Source: Fischerella thermalis PCC 7521
Lineage (GTDB): Bacteria; Cyanobacteriota; Cyanobacteriia; Cyanobacteriales; Nostocaceae
NCBI RefSeq assembly: GCF_000317225.1
Contig: NZ_AJLL01000010.1
Coordinates: 56,958-120,957 of the forward strand
DNA length: 64,000 nt
Direction of reading: 5' to 3'
Translations under genes and position numbers: made by a program
Shown: one piece after another, positions 35,864-45,005 of the stretch
Position numbering within the stretch: position 1 is the stretch's first letter
Layout of the letters: every line of letters starts with the position of its first letter
The notes under the pieces: generated by a model
What the model was told of the DNA's origin: nothing
What the model saw: the letters and a program-made list of their open reading frames with translations, nothing else
The model's database searches: none

Positions 35864-35883
35864 AGACGCGATTAATCGCGTCT
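35864..35883. repeat. Perfect 20-bp palindrome
   Basis: AGACGCGATT|AATCGCGTCT is perfectly self-complementary. It is embedded in repeat DNA (heptamers before, TACGGGAAGCCGCTACCGCG after). I believe it belongs to a dispersed palindrome family of Nostocales. Confidence 0.8.
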
Positions 35884-35940
35884 GTACAATAGTGGTTATT
35901 TACTACTCCACCCTTACGGGAAGCCGCTACCGCGTCTACA

Positions 35941-36003
35941 CACCCCTCACACTCCTCACACCCCTCACACCCCTCACACCCCTCACACTCCTCACACCCC
36001 TCA
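35941..36003. repeat. Nonamer tandem array (7 units of CAC[C/T]CCTCA)
   Basis: Seven contiguous 9-bp units; two carry T at the fourth base. It is the reverse complement of the AGTGTGAGG arrays at 48993-49055 and 53477-53512. Because 9 is a multiple of 3, the array stays open in frame and creates a false N-terminal extension of the next gene. Confidence 0.85.
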
Positions 36004-36050
36004 TACTCCCCCTACCTCCCTTGTCCCAGATCCCCAATCCCCAATCTTCG

Positions 36051-37136
36051 ATGAAACGTCCAATTTTATACATAGCAATTACCAATCACGGTTTTGGTCA
36101 TGCGACTCGCTGCGCAGCGGTTGCAGCCACTATCCAAAAGTTATGTCCAGACATCTTACTAATTATTGTGTCAACTGCTCCACGGTGGTTACTAGAGTCT
36201 TACATTGAAGGTGATTTTATTCATCGTCCCCGTGGATTTGATGTAGGTGTGGTGCAAAAAGATAGCTTGGCTATGGATAAAGCAACGACATTAGAAAAGT
36301 TGCTAGAGATTAAAAAGAATCAAAACTCTATTATTGCTTCGGAAGTCAACTTTATTCGCCAAAATCGTGTGCAGTTAATTCTGGCAGATATTCCCTTTTT
36401 AGCGACAAAATTTGCCAAAGCTGCTGGTGTTCCCTGCTGGATGATGAGTAATTTCGGCTTTGATTTTATTTATCGGAGTTGGGGTGAGATCTTTAGTGAG
36501 GTTGCTGATTGGATTAGTGATTGCTATGGTCAGTGCGATCGCTTATTTCGTCTTCCTTTTTATGAACCAATGGAAGCATTCAGCAATATTACTGATGTTG
36601 GTTTAACAGGTGGCTCTCCCCATTACTCTGACGAGCAAATTCGAGCTATTTGGGGGATTACTGCACCTAAAGAAAAAACTATCTTACTTACTTTTGGTGG
36701 TTTGGGTTTACAACAAATTCCTTATAAGCATCTGCAAAAATTTCCAGACTGGCAATTTATTACCTTTGACCAATCTGCTCCAGACTTGCCCAATATCATA
36801 AAAATTAACGATCATAAATACCGCCCTGTGGATTTTATGCCTATTTGTGGGCGAGTTGTTTCTAAGCCTGGTTTCAGTACTTTTGCAGAAGCCACTCGCT
36901 TAGGTGTACCGATTGTATCTATTACCCGTGATGATTTTGCAGAAGCAGCTTTTCTGTTAGCAGGAATTTCTCAGTACAATCAGCATCAAATCCTGACGCC
37001 ATCAGAATTTTTTGATGGTAATTGGGATTTCTTACTGCAACCACTGCAACAACCACTTTCTTCAGAACCCATTGCAAAGGATGGTAATGAAGCAATTGCC
37101 CATGAGGTTTTAAGTTTTTTGGTGGTTGATGGTTAA
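36051..37136 (+). CDS. Glycosyltransferase-like protein (GT1/MurG-like fold)
   Basis: 361 residues from ATG 36051; the open frame further upstream is repeat DNA. The N-terminal motif AITNHGFGHATR resembles the nucleotide-sugar enzyme fold of the GT-B superfamily, as also seen in front of plant arabinokinases. The C-terminal half has LTFGGLGLQQIPY and a KPGFSTFAEATRLGVP donor-binding-like motif. It may act on a sugar nucleotide. The acceptor is unknown. Confidence 0.78.
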   Translation: MKRPILYIAITNHGFGHATRCAAVAATIQKLCPDILLIIVSTAPRWLLESYIEGDFIHRPRGFDVGVVQKDSLAMDKATTLEKLLEIKKNQNSIIASEVNFIRQNRVQLILADIPFLATKFAKAAGVPCWMMSNFGFDFIYRSWGEIFSEVADWISDCYGQCDRLFRLPFYEPMEAFSNITDVGLTGGSPHYSDEQIRAIWGITAPKEKTILLTFGGLGLQQIPYKHLQKFPDWQFITFDQSAPDLPNIIKINDHKYRPVDFMPICGRVVSKPGFSTFAEATRLGVPIVSITRDDFAEAAFLLAGISQYNQHQILTPSEFFDGNWDFLLQPLQQPLSSEPIAKDGNEAIAHEVLSFLVVDG

Positions 37137-37153
37137 TTGTTGATGGTTAGTAA

Positions 37154-37307
37154 CCAATTACCCATTACCCATTACCAATTACCCATTACCAATTACCCAT
37201 TACCCATTACCCATTACCAATTACCCATTACCAATTACCAATTACCCATTACCAATTACCCATTACCCATTACCAATTACCCATTACCCATTACCCATTA
37301 CCAATTA
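37154..37307. repeat. 22-unit heptamer STRR array, CC[C/A]ATTA
   Basis: 154 bp made of exactly 22 contiguous 7-bp units: 13 CCCATTA and 9 CCAATTA. This is a classical short tandemly repeated repetitive (STRR) sequence of heterocystous cyanobacteria. It stays open in frame because three units are 21 bp, producing a false ORF. It begins 17 bp after the stop of the glycosyltransferase. Confidence 0.97.
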
Positions 37308-37317
37308 ATATTAAAAA

Positions 37318-37347
37318 TCCTCCGCTCTTACAGGGCAGAGGAGTTTT
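37318..37347 (+). terminator. Probable terminator after the heptamer array
   Basis: TCCTCCGC pairs with GCAGAGGA (one mismatch) around a TCTTACAGG loop, followed by GTTTT. It would end the glycosyltransferase transcript, which would then carry the whole heptamer array in its 3' UTR. Confidence 0.45.
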
Positions 37348-37613
37348 ATTCGTAGATGTCCCTGATGAATCTGTTGATGCCAAAAGTGAGCATAATCACT
37401 CACTAATTACCCCCAGTTTAACTAGCGGGCAACAACAGAACAACCGTAATTTCCACTATTATGTAACAATGCGCAGATACTCAATAAGTAATTACCGTAT
37501 TCATGTCTAGTTTCTAAAAGTCTTTAATCAGAACTTGAGGAAAATTATGAATGATAAATTAGAGTTAGCAGATTATTGTTCCTCTAGTACAAGCCGAGAA
37601 TTCATAATTTCAA

Positions 37614-38027
37614 ATGGCTCACTACCAAAAGTTGCTGAGAATTTCCACCACCGGCAAATCTTTGCACAACATCACCGCGAAAATTGAAGCTATAGTCGCA
37701 GAGTCAGGAGTTGAAACAGGACTTTGCACTTTGTTTTTGCGCCATACTTCTGCCAGTTTGCTGATTCAAGAAAACGCTGATCCAGATGTACTTAGAGATT
37801 TAGCAAATTTTATGGCAAAACTTGTGCCAGAATCAGCTCAGTATATTCACGATACTGAAGGTCCAGACGATATGCCAGCACATATACGTACCGCCCTTAC
37901 TCACACATCAGAAACCATCCCCATTAACCGAGGACACTTAGTTTTAGGAACTTGGCAAGGGATTTACATTTGGGAACATCGCCAACATAGTCACAATAGG
38001 GAATTAGTAGTTCATATTTCTGGGTAG
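37614..38027 (+). CDS. YjbQ/UPF0047-family protein (secondary thiamine-phosphate synthase type)
   Basis: 137 residues, the usual length. Conserved blocks are FLRHTSASLLIQENADPDV (about 42-60), YIHDTEGPDDMPAHIR (about 77-92) and GTWQGIYIWEHR (about 112-123). The clustered His residues are the family's metal/active-site candidates. An E. coli member has weak thiamine-phosphate synthase activity, and the true role is unsettled. Confidence 0.9.
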   Translation: MAHYQKLLRISTTGKSLHNITAKIEAIVAESGVETGLCTLFLRHTSASLLIQENADPDVLRDLANFMAKLVPESAQYIHDTEGPDDMPAHIRTALTHTSETIPINRGHLVLGTWQGIYIWEHRQHSHNRELVVHISG

Positions 38028-38120
38028 CTAAGTGATTGGGGAGGTGGGGGAGTATGAGGAGTGTGAGGAGAATAAATAGTAACTTTTGACCAATGATTAA
38101 TGACCATTGACCATTGACAA

Positions 38121-38924
38121 ATGAAAATCGCTGATTTAATAGCTTGGTTTGAAGAATGGGCAAATCCAGCTTGGCAAGAAAGCTGGGATAATTGTGGTTG
38201 GCAGATTGAACCGGGTGTGTTACAGGAACAAGCAAGGGTTCTAGTTTGTCTGACGCCGACTTTGGCGGTAATGGAGGAAGCGATCGCCTATCAAAAAGCT
38301 GGTATCTCTGTAAATCTAATTTTTGCCCACCATCCCCTCATCTTTAATCCGCCAAAGTCTTTGTGCAGTGGGAACCCCATTGCGGAAATGGCGCGGTTAG
38401 CTTTTACCCACAATATTGGTATTTACACTGCCCACACTAATTTTGATCAAGTTCAAGATGGTACTGCTGATGTTTTGGCGCAAATCTTGGAACTGGAACA
38501 AGTTTCTCCAATAGTACCTACACAAGCAGGTTTGGGTTATGGGCGTGTTGGTGTTTTGCAACCTGCTTTAGTATTGCAGGATTTACTCACAAAAATTCAA
38601 TCTCGACTAAATCCTCCCTCTCTAATTGTTTCTCCCACAGCAGATTTGCAGCAAAAAATTGACAAAGTAGCGGTCTTAGGGGGTTCGGGAGCAAGTTTTA
38701 TCTCGGCTGTCGTTAAAACTGGTGCTCAAGTCTATCTCACTTCTGATTGTAAGTTTCATCAGTTTCAAGAAAGCCGCGATCGCGGTCTAATTTTAGTTGA
38801 TGCTGGTCATTATGCTACCGAACGTCCTGCTTGCGATCGTCTGGTGCATAAGTTCCGTAACTTAAATCTTGATTGGGTACAATTAAGTCAACAAGATGAG
38901 GATTTCCGCTTGTTTATTCGATGA
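38121..38924 (+). CDS. Nif3-like dinuclear metal-centre protein
   Basis: 267 residues. Family metal ligands are visible: HHPLIF (about 74-79), TNFDQ following YTAHTN, and HYATERPACDRL near the C-terminus. The family makes hexameric toroids with two metals per subunit. Members have been linked to GTP cyclohydrolase-like or DNA-related roles, but function remains open. It lies 93 bp after the yjbQ-like gene with a repeat spacer. Confidence 0.9.
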   Translation: MKIADLIAWFEEWANPAWQESWDNCGWQIEPGVLQEQARVLVCLTPTLAVMEEAIAYQKAGISVNLIFAHHPLIFNPPKSLCSGNPIAEMARLAFTHNIGIYTAHTNFDQVQDGTADVLAQILELEQVSPIVPTQAGLGYGRVGVLQPALVLQDLLTKIQSRLNPPSLIVSPTADLQQKIDKVAVLGGSGASFISAVVKTGAQVYLTSDCKFHQFQESRDRGLILVDAGHYATERPACDRLVHKFRNLNLDWVQLSQQDEDFRLFIR

Positions 38925-39275
38925 ACTACGTGTAACCTTATCCGTTCATCACACCCTCAGGATGTATACAATTAAGAGTTTTGAATATTTTAGTAGTTTA
39001 ATAAAGTCTTTACCATAGCATTAATACTTATTTCTTAGTATTATAAATTACCAAGATAGAAGGAATATATGTCAAATATGGGAAAATTTTAATCAGACTA
39101 ACATATATAAAACGCCTGTCTTAGAAGCGGCAAGCAATGGGTAGAGAATAGCTGTGATTAAAATCACATCAAAGCTCAACTGCAATCACTTATATTTGCT
39201 GATCTGTATCAACTCAATAAAAATGAATTTATTCCACAGTAGAAGAAATAATCGCCAAATTATGCTCTAATCACA
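38925..39275. other. AT-rich spacer, nothing recognised
   Basis: About 350 bp. A few partial inverted repeats such as TAATACTTA...TAGTATTA near 39025-39045 occur; no open frame or clear promoter box stands out. Confidence 0.35.
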
Positions 39276-39491
39276 ATGATCCGCGCACTTATTGAATCTG
39301 CCTTTGAAACAGGATATCTTAGTGTTGAATCCGAGGGTCTTCTTCATCAAATGCTGGCGACAAAAAGCTATCAGCCAGAGGATTTAGCCGCCCTTTCAAC
39401 ATTATTAGATGCTGTTCGCGCAGGTCGTATTAAGCGAGAAGCTTCTTCAAATTTGGTCATGGAATGCCCCAAATACTACAAAAGAAACTAA
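39276..39491 (+). CDS. Small conserved-looking protein, function unknown
   Basis: 71 residues, mostly helical, with ALIESAFETGYLSVESEGLL at the start and a basic end. Sequence composition and codon use look coding, and I believe short homologues exist in other Nostocales. No domain can be named. A modest purine-rich stretch precedes the ATG. Confidence 0.6.
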   Translation: MIRALIESAFETGYLSVESEGLLHQMLATKSYQPEDLAALSTLLDAVRAGRIKREASSNLVMECPKYYKRN

Positions 39492-39758
39492 TAAACAAAA
39501 CTCAGGGAAACTCTTAACCTGTAAGCATGAACGACTGTCGCTACAACTGTAAGCCAAGTGCTACAATGCTCTTAAAACGCAAATTAGCACTGTCAACCCG
39601 TACTGTAGGATGCTGCCTCATCACCGTAAAGGCTCACTTTATAGCTTTTGACTTTTTATTAATCATTAGTTGTTTAAAAGCATGAAGGTTACTAGAGAAT
39701 AAGCTAAGATCAATTACGTAGGGATAAAAGTAAAGCCGAGTCCCCAGACTTCCCAGCA

Positions 39759-39956
39759 ATGCCAATGAATACAATTAGGCAACTTCGACAACAGCAACCT
39801 AAGCTTGTTTTTGAGTATCTTTTATTACATGATGATACTAAGGACTCACCAGCGAATACTATCGACCTGGTCAGGCCAAATCCTGAATTATGTGACTTCT
39901 ATGAGGTGAACATTCCCTGGATGCCCTCAACAGGTGGGGTTAAGTTGGTGAAATAA
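39759..39956 (+). CDS. Small hypothetical protein
   Basis: 65 residues (or 63 from the second ATG at 39765). It opens with NTIRQLRQQQPKLVFEYL; the C-terminal half is less ordered. No family recognised and no strong ribosome-binding site. It sits between two other small genes on the same strand, which slightly supports it. Confidence 0.42.
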   Translation: MPMNTIRQLRQQQPKLVFEYLLLHDDTKDSPANTIDLVRPNPELCDFYEVNIPWMPSTGGVKLVK

Positions 39957-40147
39957 ATACAAGCCAACTTTAAATTGATGATCTAAAATTTCCATTGGTT
40001 GATAACCACAAGCAAGTCTTGGGTTCGGGTCAAACAGAGCATCTTTAAAAGGGTTAATTTTATCAACTCAAAAAGAATGCTATAAATTGGGGAATAAAAC
40101 CCAGATGTTAACAGATTTACCTAGATTTAAAAAGGCAGAAGCAGTAG

Positions 40148-40459
40148 ATGCTACACCGCAAGATTTATCAACTGTGTTGCGATGGGCGGGAGGTATGTGT
40201 GTTCTTGCGGGACCAGCAACGCTGGATTGAACGCGCCCGCATCATCGATATAGAGGGAGATTTAGTGACCCTACGCTATGAAACAGAAGAAGATGAGGAA
40301 ATCTGCTCTTGGGAGGAGATGGTTCGCCTTGAAAGTATTGGTGCCATAACCCAGAAATTAGCTTCCGTGCCACGTGGCAATGTTGAACCTCTCTTGACCG
40401 AAGACTGTCCAGAAGTAGAACGTATCCGCAATCGTTACACAGACTCTAATCCAGACTAA
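40148..40459 (+). CDS. Small conserved cyanobacterial protein, function unknown
   Basis: 103 residues. The chain starts with a beta-rich domain (LHRKIYQLCCDGREVCVF, then RIIDIEGDLVTLRYE) and an acidic stretch EEDEEICSWEEM, which resembles a small barrel. I recall near-identical proteins throughout cyanobacteria under a DUF label, possibly DUF6679, without known role. Strong conservation suggests a basic cellular function. Confidence 0.7.
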   Translation: MLHRKIYQLCCDGREVCVFLRDQQRWIERARIIDIEGDLVTLRYETEEDEEICSWEEMVRLESIGAITQKLASVPRGNVEPLLTEDCPEVERIRNRYTDSNPD

Positions 40460-40520
40460 GGGTCTAGTGGTTAGTGGTTAGTAGACCTACTAACACTAAC
40501 TACTAACTAATAACTAAGTA

Positions 40521-42191
40521 CTATTGACTATCACTTAGACGCTCAAAAGCCGGACAGTAACCATCAAGGGTTACTTTGAAGTTATATAAAGGGGACGCGG
40601 GATTCCAGCACCGTTGTCCCCTTTGATGTCGGCAGGTTCCACAGCAGTCTACATCAGACCACACATAGCGATCGCTACTTTGATTAAGAAGTTCTCGTTG
40701 TGACAACCCCCGCAATACGAGTTCTTCTCCCTGCCAACGGGCTTCTATTAAACCTGTATCAGCAAATTGTTGCCAACGGGGGTCGGCTGTAATCGCATCG
40801 GGAAGGGCAATCGTTACAACCGTTTCTAGCTCCGTGAGTTCACCTTCATAATTTGTCTCTGGTGCAGCTGGTTGTAAAAATGTTTCACCAATCAGTAATT
40901 CTACCAATGTCCCTACTGCTGGAGAATGTACGTGGTAACGATTTTGTAATTCCTCCAAGCTAGTCAAGTCTGCTAAATAGGTAGGAGAAGCATGAACAAA
41001 AATGACATGCTGGGGTCGCAAATTATGAATTAGTTGGGTAGTACCAGGGCCATCACTATGTTGGGCAAGTAGATAGCTTTCAACAGTGACAATTCCGGGA
41101 AACTGCTCATGATTAATTTTTATGTCAGTTTTTTCTGGTAAGAGAATCAGCCAGGGACCTGTATCGGGTTGCATGTACTGACTCAGGTCAGTTGTAGAGT
41201 CGGTGACGATAATACAGGGATACTTACCGACGGTTGCACACTGTTGTGGTTGCAAACGCCGGACACGAGGACGTATCCGTTCATCCCAAAATAAAGGTTG
41301 ATGACGGGCAAAATTCTGTACTGAGGGCGGAAAATGGGGTAATAACTCTAAGTAGGCATCACAGCCAGTAGCAACAGCACCGTTAACCCAAATATCAAGA
41401 TCACGACCTGTAAAGTGATGATGGCTGCGTAAAAGCATTAATAGTTCTTGACCCAAGCCTAATGCAGGTGTGGGCATAAGTACAGAATAACGGTCAGCGA
41501 TCGCTCGATTAATTCTTTCTGCTAGTTGATTTTCTTGGTTGCGACGGTGGGGATGACGAGAAGTACCATAAGTCCCTTCAATAATTAGCACATCTAACTG
41601 TAATCCCCGTAATTCTTCTAAACGCAAACCCTCCACTAACCGCGAGTTAGATAAGAAAAAGTCCCCAGTATACAGTAACTTGTAGGTACGCTGTGGCGTA
41701 GTGTAGGTAAACAGAATTGCCACAGCACCTGGTAAATGTCCAGCCGGGAATAATTCCACCACCAGACCATCTTTGACTTCTAGTGGTGATCGCAAAGGCA
41801 AAGCCTGACAAAATTGTGATAATTCTTGACTATCTTGATCCAGCCAATTTAACGGCAGTAACTTACTAGTTACCTCACTAGCGTAGATGGGTAACAGAGG
41901 AAAAGCCTGATGTAGTTTCAGCAAACCCCTAGCATGATCTGGGTGAGCATGACTGACAAAAACAAAGTCAGCAGGCAGAGGCGAACTACCCCGCCGTGCT
42001 GACTTCGTAACATCTTTCAGTATAGGTGAAATATCTGCCAAACCACAGTCTAGTAAAAAGCGGTGTGGTCCCATCCGCACTAGCAGACACACACCTTCAT
42101 CTGTGTGGTTGACACCATAGGGAACACATTCCAATTCACTTGCTACTTCCCCTGAATCCATACGAGAGGATGCTGACAGACGATCGCTCAT
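40521..42191 (-). CDS. MBL-fold hydrolase with beta-CASP-like domain and C-terminal cysteine cluster
   Basis: 556 residues. The metallo-beta-lactamase fold has SHAHPDHARG (about 80-89), YTGDFFLSN and VFVHASPTYL, consistent with a two-zinc site and the beta-CASP subgroup that acts on RNA or DNA. A C-terminal tail of about 45 residues adds DCCGTC, CWNP and GYCPAF, five cysteines that look like a zinc or Fe-S site. It may be an RNase J/CPSF-related nuclease, or a hydrolase of other substrates. It is convergent with the 40148 gene. Confidence 0.82.
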   Translation of the reverse strand: MSDRLSASSRMDSGEVASELECVPYGVNHTDEGVCLLVRMGPHRFLLDCGLADISPILKDVTKSARRGSSPLPADFVFVSHAHPDHARGLLKLHQAFPLLPIYASEVTSKLLPLNWLDQDSQELSQFCQALPLRSPLEVKDGLVVELFPAGHLPGAVAILFTYTTPQRTYKLLYTGDFFLSNSRLVEGLRLEELRGLQLDVLIIEGTYGTSRHPHRRNQENQLAERINRAIADRYSVLMPTPALGLGQELLMLLRSHHHFTGRDLDIWVNGAVATGCDAYLELLPHFPPSVQNFARHQPLFWDERIRPRVRRLQPQQCATVGKYPCIIVTDSTTDLSQYMQPDTGPWLILLPEKTDIKINHEQFPGIVTVESYLLAQHSDGPGTTQLIHNLRPQHVIFVHASPTYLADLTSLEELQNRYHVHSPAVGTLVELLIGETFLQPAAPETNYEGELTELETVVTIALPDAITADPRWQQFADTGLIEARWQGEELVLRGLSQRELLNQSSDRYVWSDVDCCGTCRHQRGQRCWNPASPLYNFKVTLDGYCPAFERLSDSQ

Positions 42192-42513
42192 GCTTTCCTC
42201 CCCGTCGAACTCATTTTTATCAATATTTCCAACAAACCAAGAGCTTTTACGAGAATATTTATCACTTTATCTAGGGGCTAATTTCCGAACTTACGCCCCT
42301 ACTACGTCCTTGGAAAGCGGATTTGCTGTTGGGGAGGAAGTCTTCACAGAACTAAAAGTTATCAGTTATCAGTTGTATCACCTGATTTGAGTCTTCCACT
42401 ATGGGGAAGGTCAGCACCAAAGCTCGATTACTGTTTACTGATTTAGGAAAACTTAGGTAATCAAGAGTCCTGATCAGACAGATGAGGGGCGATTGCCTTT
42501 AATTGTGTTTTTA
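42192..42513. other. Spacer upstream of the MBL gene
   Basis: About 320 bp after the MBL start codon. It contains a 66-codon frame (42190-42390) I reject, and AGTTATCAGTTGT words. It also holds the region downstream of the ndhP-like gene; no clear terminator is seen. Confidence 0.35.
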
Positions 42514-42636
42514 TCAATGTGCAGAGCCATTGCCGTGGTAGTTGTCAGAATCGTAGAACCCGTTTTGAGTGCCAAAGAACAAGCATGATACAGTGAAAAT
42601 TACTGTAAGTGCGATTAATATTAGCTTTACATCCAT
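42514..42636 (-). CDS. ndhP: 40-residue single-helix membrane protein, probable NDH-1 subunit NdhP
   Basis: This gene is too short for ordinary ORF cut-offs. ATG 42636 follows AGAGGA at 11 nt. The product has an N-terminal membrane helix (about residues 4-21, LILIALTVIFTVSCLFF) and a polar end GFYDSDNYHGNGSAH. A single helix followed by a YDSD...GNG(S/T)AH tail is what I recall for cyanobacterial NdhP, a small subunit that stabilises the large NDH-1 complex of respiration and photosystem I cyclic flow. The assignment rests on memory of the family, but the coding character is strong. It stands alone in a long spacer. Confidence 0.62.
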   Translation of the reverse strand: MDVKLILIALTVIFTVSCLFFGTQNGFYDSDNYHGNGSAH

Positions 42637-43040
42637 TTTGCTTGTTGTCCTCTACTAAAATACTTTCTTCTATTATTGAGTGATTCCACAAGCGAGGGTA
42701 ATCACAGGACAATCTCTACACCATTTTTATGTTAATTGTACAATGAGTCAATTTACTGCTATCAGTCCGATTGTAGAATTTTTCTTTGAGACTGTCTATC
42801 TGTTCGGGGATGGGGTGATGGGGAACTCGGGGGCCCCACGACCGACAGGGAGTGGGGATTAGGGGCAGTGGGGTGATGGGGAGTGTGTAGACGCGGTAGC
42901 GGTGAGGGGGTCGCAGCCTTGGCGGTTTCCGTCACGATTGCGAACCCTCGAACCCGGAGGGCTTCCCTCCGGGTGGGGTGTGAGGAGAATAAAAGTGATC
43001 AATGACAAACGACCAATGACAATTGACGATTGACAATTGA
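42637..43040. other. Repeat-rich spacer
   Basis: About 400 bp between two minus-strand genes. It holds GGGGTGATGGGG-type words, a GTAGACGCGGTAGCGG unit, CCCTCGAACCCGGAGGGCTT/CCCTCCGGGT hairpin sequence near 42945-42975, and ATTGAC repeats next to the end of aroA. A 60-codon frame at 42680 is not convincing. Confidence 0.5.
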
Positions 43041-44393
43041 CTATTGACTAATGACTGTTTCCAGGGTGGGGACAAAATTTGGATAGGAGATACTTGCTGC
43101 TTCTGCACGCTGGATGGTAGTTTTACCAGTAGCAACTAAAGCAGCGATCGCTAAACTCATGGCGATACGATGATCTGTATAACTATCTACATCTGTTCCT
43201 ACTAGGGGAGTTCCGCCTGTGATTTCCATTCCATCAGGTAGTTCAGTAACTTTTGCTCCCATCTTATTTAGTTGCTGAGCCATAACAGCAATGCGATCGC
43301 TTTCTTTGACGCGTAATTCCGCCGCATCTTTAATGACAGTTGTCCCCGTAGCAAATACTGAGGCTACCGATAAAATTGGGATTTCATCAATTAGCCTGGG
43401 TATGATTTCCCCAGCAATTGTGCAACTTTGTAAGCGACTGGAACGCACCCGCAAATCGGCAACTGGTTCACCAGCAACTTCCCGTTCATTCAACCTTTGA
43501 ATATCTGCCCCCATCATTGCTAAAGCTTCTAAAATGCCTGTACGGGTGGGATTAACGCCGACATTCTCAATGACTAACTCGGAATTGGGTACAATCGCCC
43601 CAGCCACTAACCAAAAGGCTGCGGAACTGATATCGCCAGGAACAACTACTGTTTGTCCGACCAGTTGAGTAGGGCCTGTAATTGTGACACTGTGAGTTTG
43701 GGGATCAATATCTAATTTTGCCCCAAATGCCTTGAGCATTCTTTCACTATGATCACGGGAAAGGGCTGGTTCAGTCACGGTAGTTTGTCCTTCTGTCAGC
43801 AAACCTGCCAGCAAAATACAGGATTTGACTTGAGCAGAAGCAATAGGAGAGTGATAATGAATTGGTTTGAGAGCCTGTCCAGAGATTGCCAAAGGTGCTA
43901 AAGAACCATCTTTACGTCCCCAAATTTGCGCCCCCATTTGTTGCAATGGCTTAACCACACGGGACATCGGACGCGTTCGCAAAGAACTATCACCTGTAAC
44001 AGTAAAAAAGCGTCCTGGATGGGATGCTAATAATCCCAACATCAATCGCATCGTTGTACCTGAATTCCCAGCATTCAACACATCTGTTGGTTCTTGCAAA
44101 TTGCCCAAACCAATACCTGTAACTGTTACAAGTTCACTATTCAATTCAGAAATTTCTGCCCCCATCGCTTGGAAACAGCTAGCGGTGCTGCAAGGATCTT
44201 CACCTAAAAGTAACCCTTTGATTTGGGTTTGACCTTGAGCGATCGCACCCAACATCAAAGCACGATGAGAAATAGATTTATCTCCCGGAATCCGAATTCG
44301 ACCTTGTAAAGATAATCCAGAAGTGGGCGGCTGAATAAATAATTTTTGTGAAACGTTTTCTTGAGTTTCTACAGTGATCACAGAATGCGACAT
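43041..44393 (-). CDS. aroA: 3-phosphoshikimate 1-carboxyvinyltransferase (EPSP synthase)
   Basis: 450 residues. Signatures are [17 protein letters not shown] (about 37-53), [14 protein letters not shown] (about 106-119), and late [15 protein letters not shown] and [12 protein letters not shown]. It joins shikimate-3-phosphate and phosphoenolpyruvate in aromatic amino-acid synthesis. A short N-terminal extension precedes the core. Both flanks are non-coding, so the gene is probably monocistronic. Confidence 0.95.
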   Translation of the reverse strand: MSHSVITVETQENVSQKLFIQPPTSGLSLQGRIRIPGDKSISHRALMLGAIAQGQTQIKGLLLGEDPCSTASCFQAMGAEISELNSELVTVTGIGLGNLQEPTDVLNAGNSGTTMRLMLGLLASHPGRFFTVTGDSSLRTRPMSRVVKPLQQMGAQIWGRKDGSLAPLAISGQALKPIHYHSPIASAQVKSCILLAGLLTEGQTTVTEPALSRDHSERMLKAFGAKLDIDPQTHSVTITGPTQLVGQTVVVPGDISSAAFWLVAGAIVPNSELVIENVGVNPTRTGILEALAMMGADIQRLNEREVAGEPVADLRVRSSRLQSCTIAGEIIPRLIDEIPILSVASVFATGTTVIKDAAELRVKESDRIAVMAQQLNKMGAKVTELPDGMEITGGTPLVGTDVDSYTDHRIAMSLAIAALVATGKTTIQRAEAASISYPNFVPTLETVISQ

Positions 44394-45005
44394 TGGGATA
44401 AACTGACTTGTGACTGCATTGGAAGTTGATCGATAACAAAAGCTTTAACAGTTATCAGTGATCAGTTATCAAGTGATCACTCAATAACTGTTCACTGTTA
44501 GCTGATTTAAGCTACTGCTAGTTACTTCCTCGCTAGTATCCTATCGCTTTCCTTAGTATGAAAATTAATCAAATAAGCTCAGAATCTATCTAAGTATAAA
44601 CAAAATTAATTACACATTCTCTATTCTCTTCCCCGTTCCCTGTTAAGAATTCCCTTTTAGTCAGTAGCGTTTGAATACTTCAGGAAGTCAGGCTTTGCGC
44701 TTCTACAACGGGTCTGACTTACTTATAATGTTACCAGCAAGTTTCCCTGAACTGAAAGCGGTTTAAGTACAAGTGTACTGACTTTAATTACAAGACATTG
44801 CAACCACGTCAACTGTCAGTTGCGAAAGCTAAATTTAGAAAAAGCCTGATTAAGGCTGCATAGATTGGTATCTTACTTGTTTTAGACCTAATTTGTCCAG
44901 TTGATCCAAGTCTAGCTAAACAAGGTTCCATTGCTTACGATTAATTGTCGATCACCTGAATATTGATTTCGTTTTACTCCTTAGCTTTTAGCCTCCATCG
45001 CTCCC
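44394..45005. other. 612-bp spacer without a recognised gene
   Basis: Divergent region between aroA and the 45006 gene. Visible features: CAGTTATCAGTGATC repeats (44451-44500), an inverted AAGTCAG/CTGACTT pair (about 44684-44720) just before a TATAAT box (about 44725), and the palindrome AGTACA-AG-TGTACT at 44766-44779. These could mark a promoter and a short untranslated RNA, but I cannot name one. Confidence 0.4.

Noticed and set aside
35949..35965. ACTCCTCACAC resembling the conserved core of small RNA Yfr1
   Set aside because: It falls inside the nonamer array and lacks the flanking hairpins of Yfr1.
35835..36050. N-terminal extension of the glycosyltransferase
   Set aside because: Made of repeat DNA including the nonamer array; family-like sequence starts at the ATG at 36051.
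37154..37307. CRISPR array
   Set aside because: Seven-base units without spacers; it is a simple tandem repeat.
37137..37355. 72-codon frame
   Set aside because: It is the heptamer array read in frame (22 x 7 bp leaves no stop); low complexity and no ribosome-binding site.
42190..42390. 66-codon frame
   Set aside because: Starts inside the opposite-strand MBL start codon; composition not protein-like and no family.
42680..42862. 60-codon frame
   Set aside because: Its second half is the GGGGTGATGGGG repeat; no homologue recognised.
44766..44779. GTA...TAC palindrome as an NtcA site
   Set aside because: The gap is 6, not the 8 bases needed for an NtcA site.
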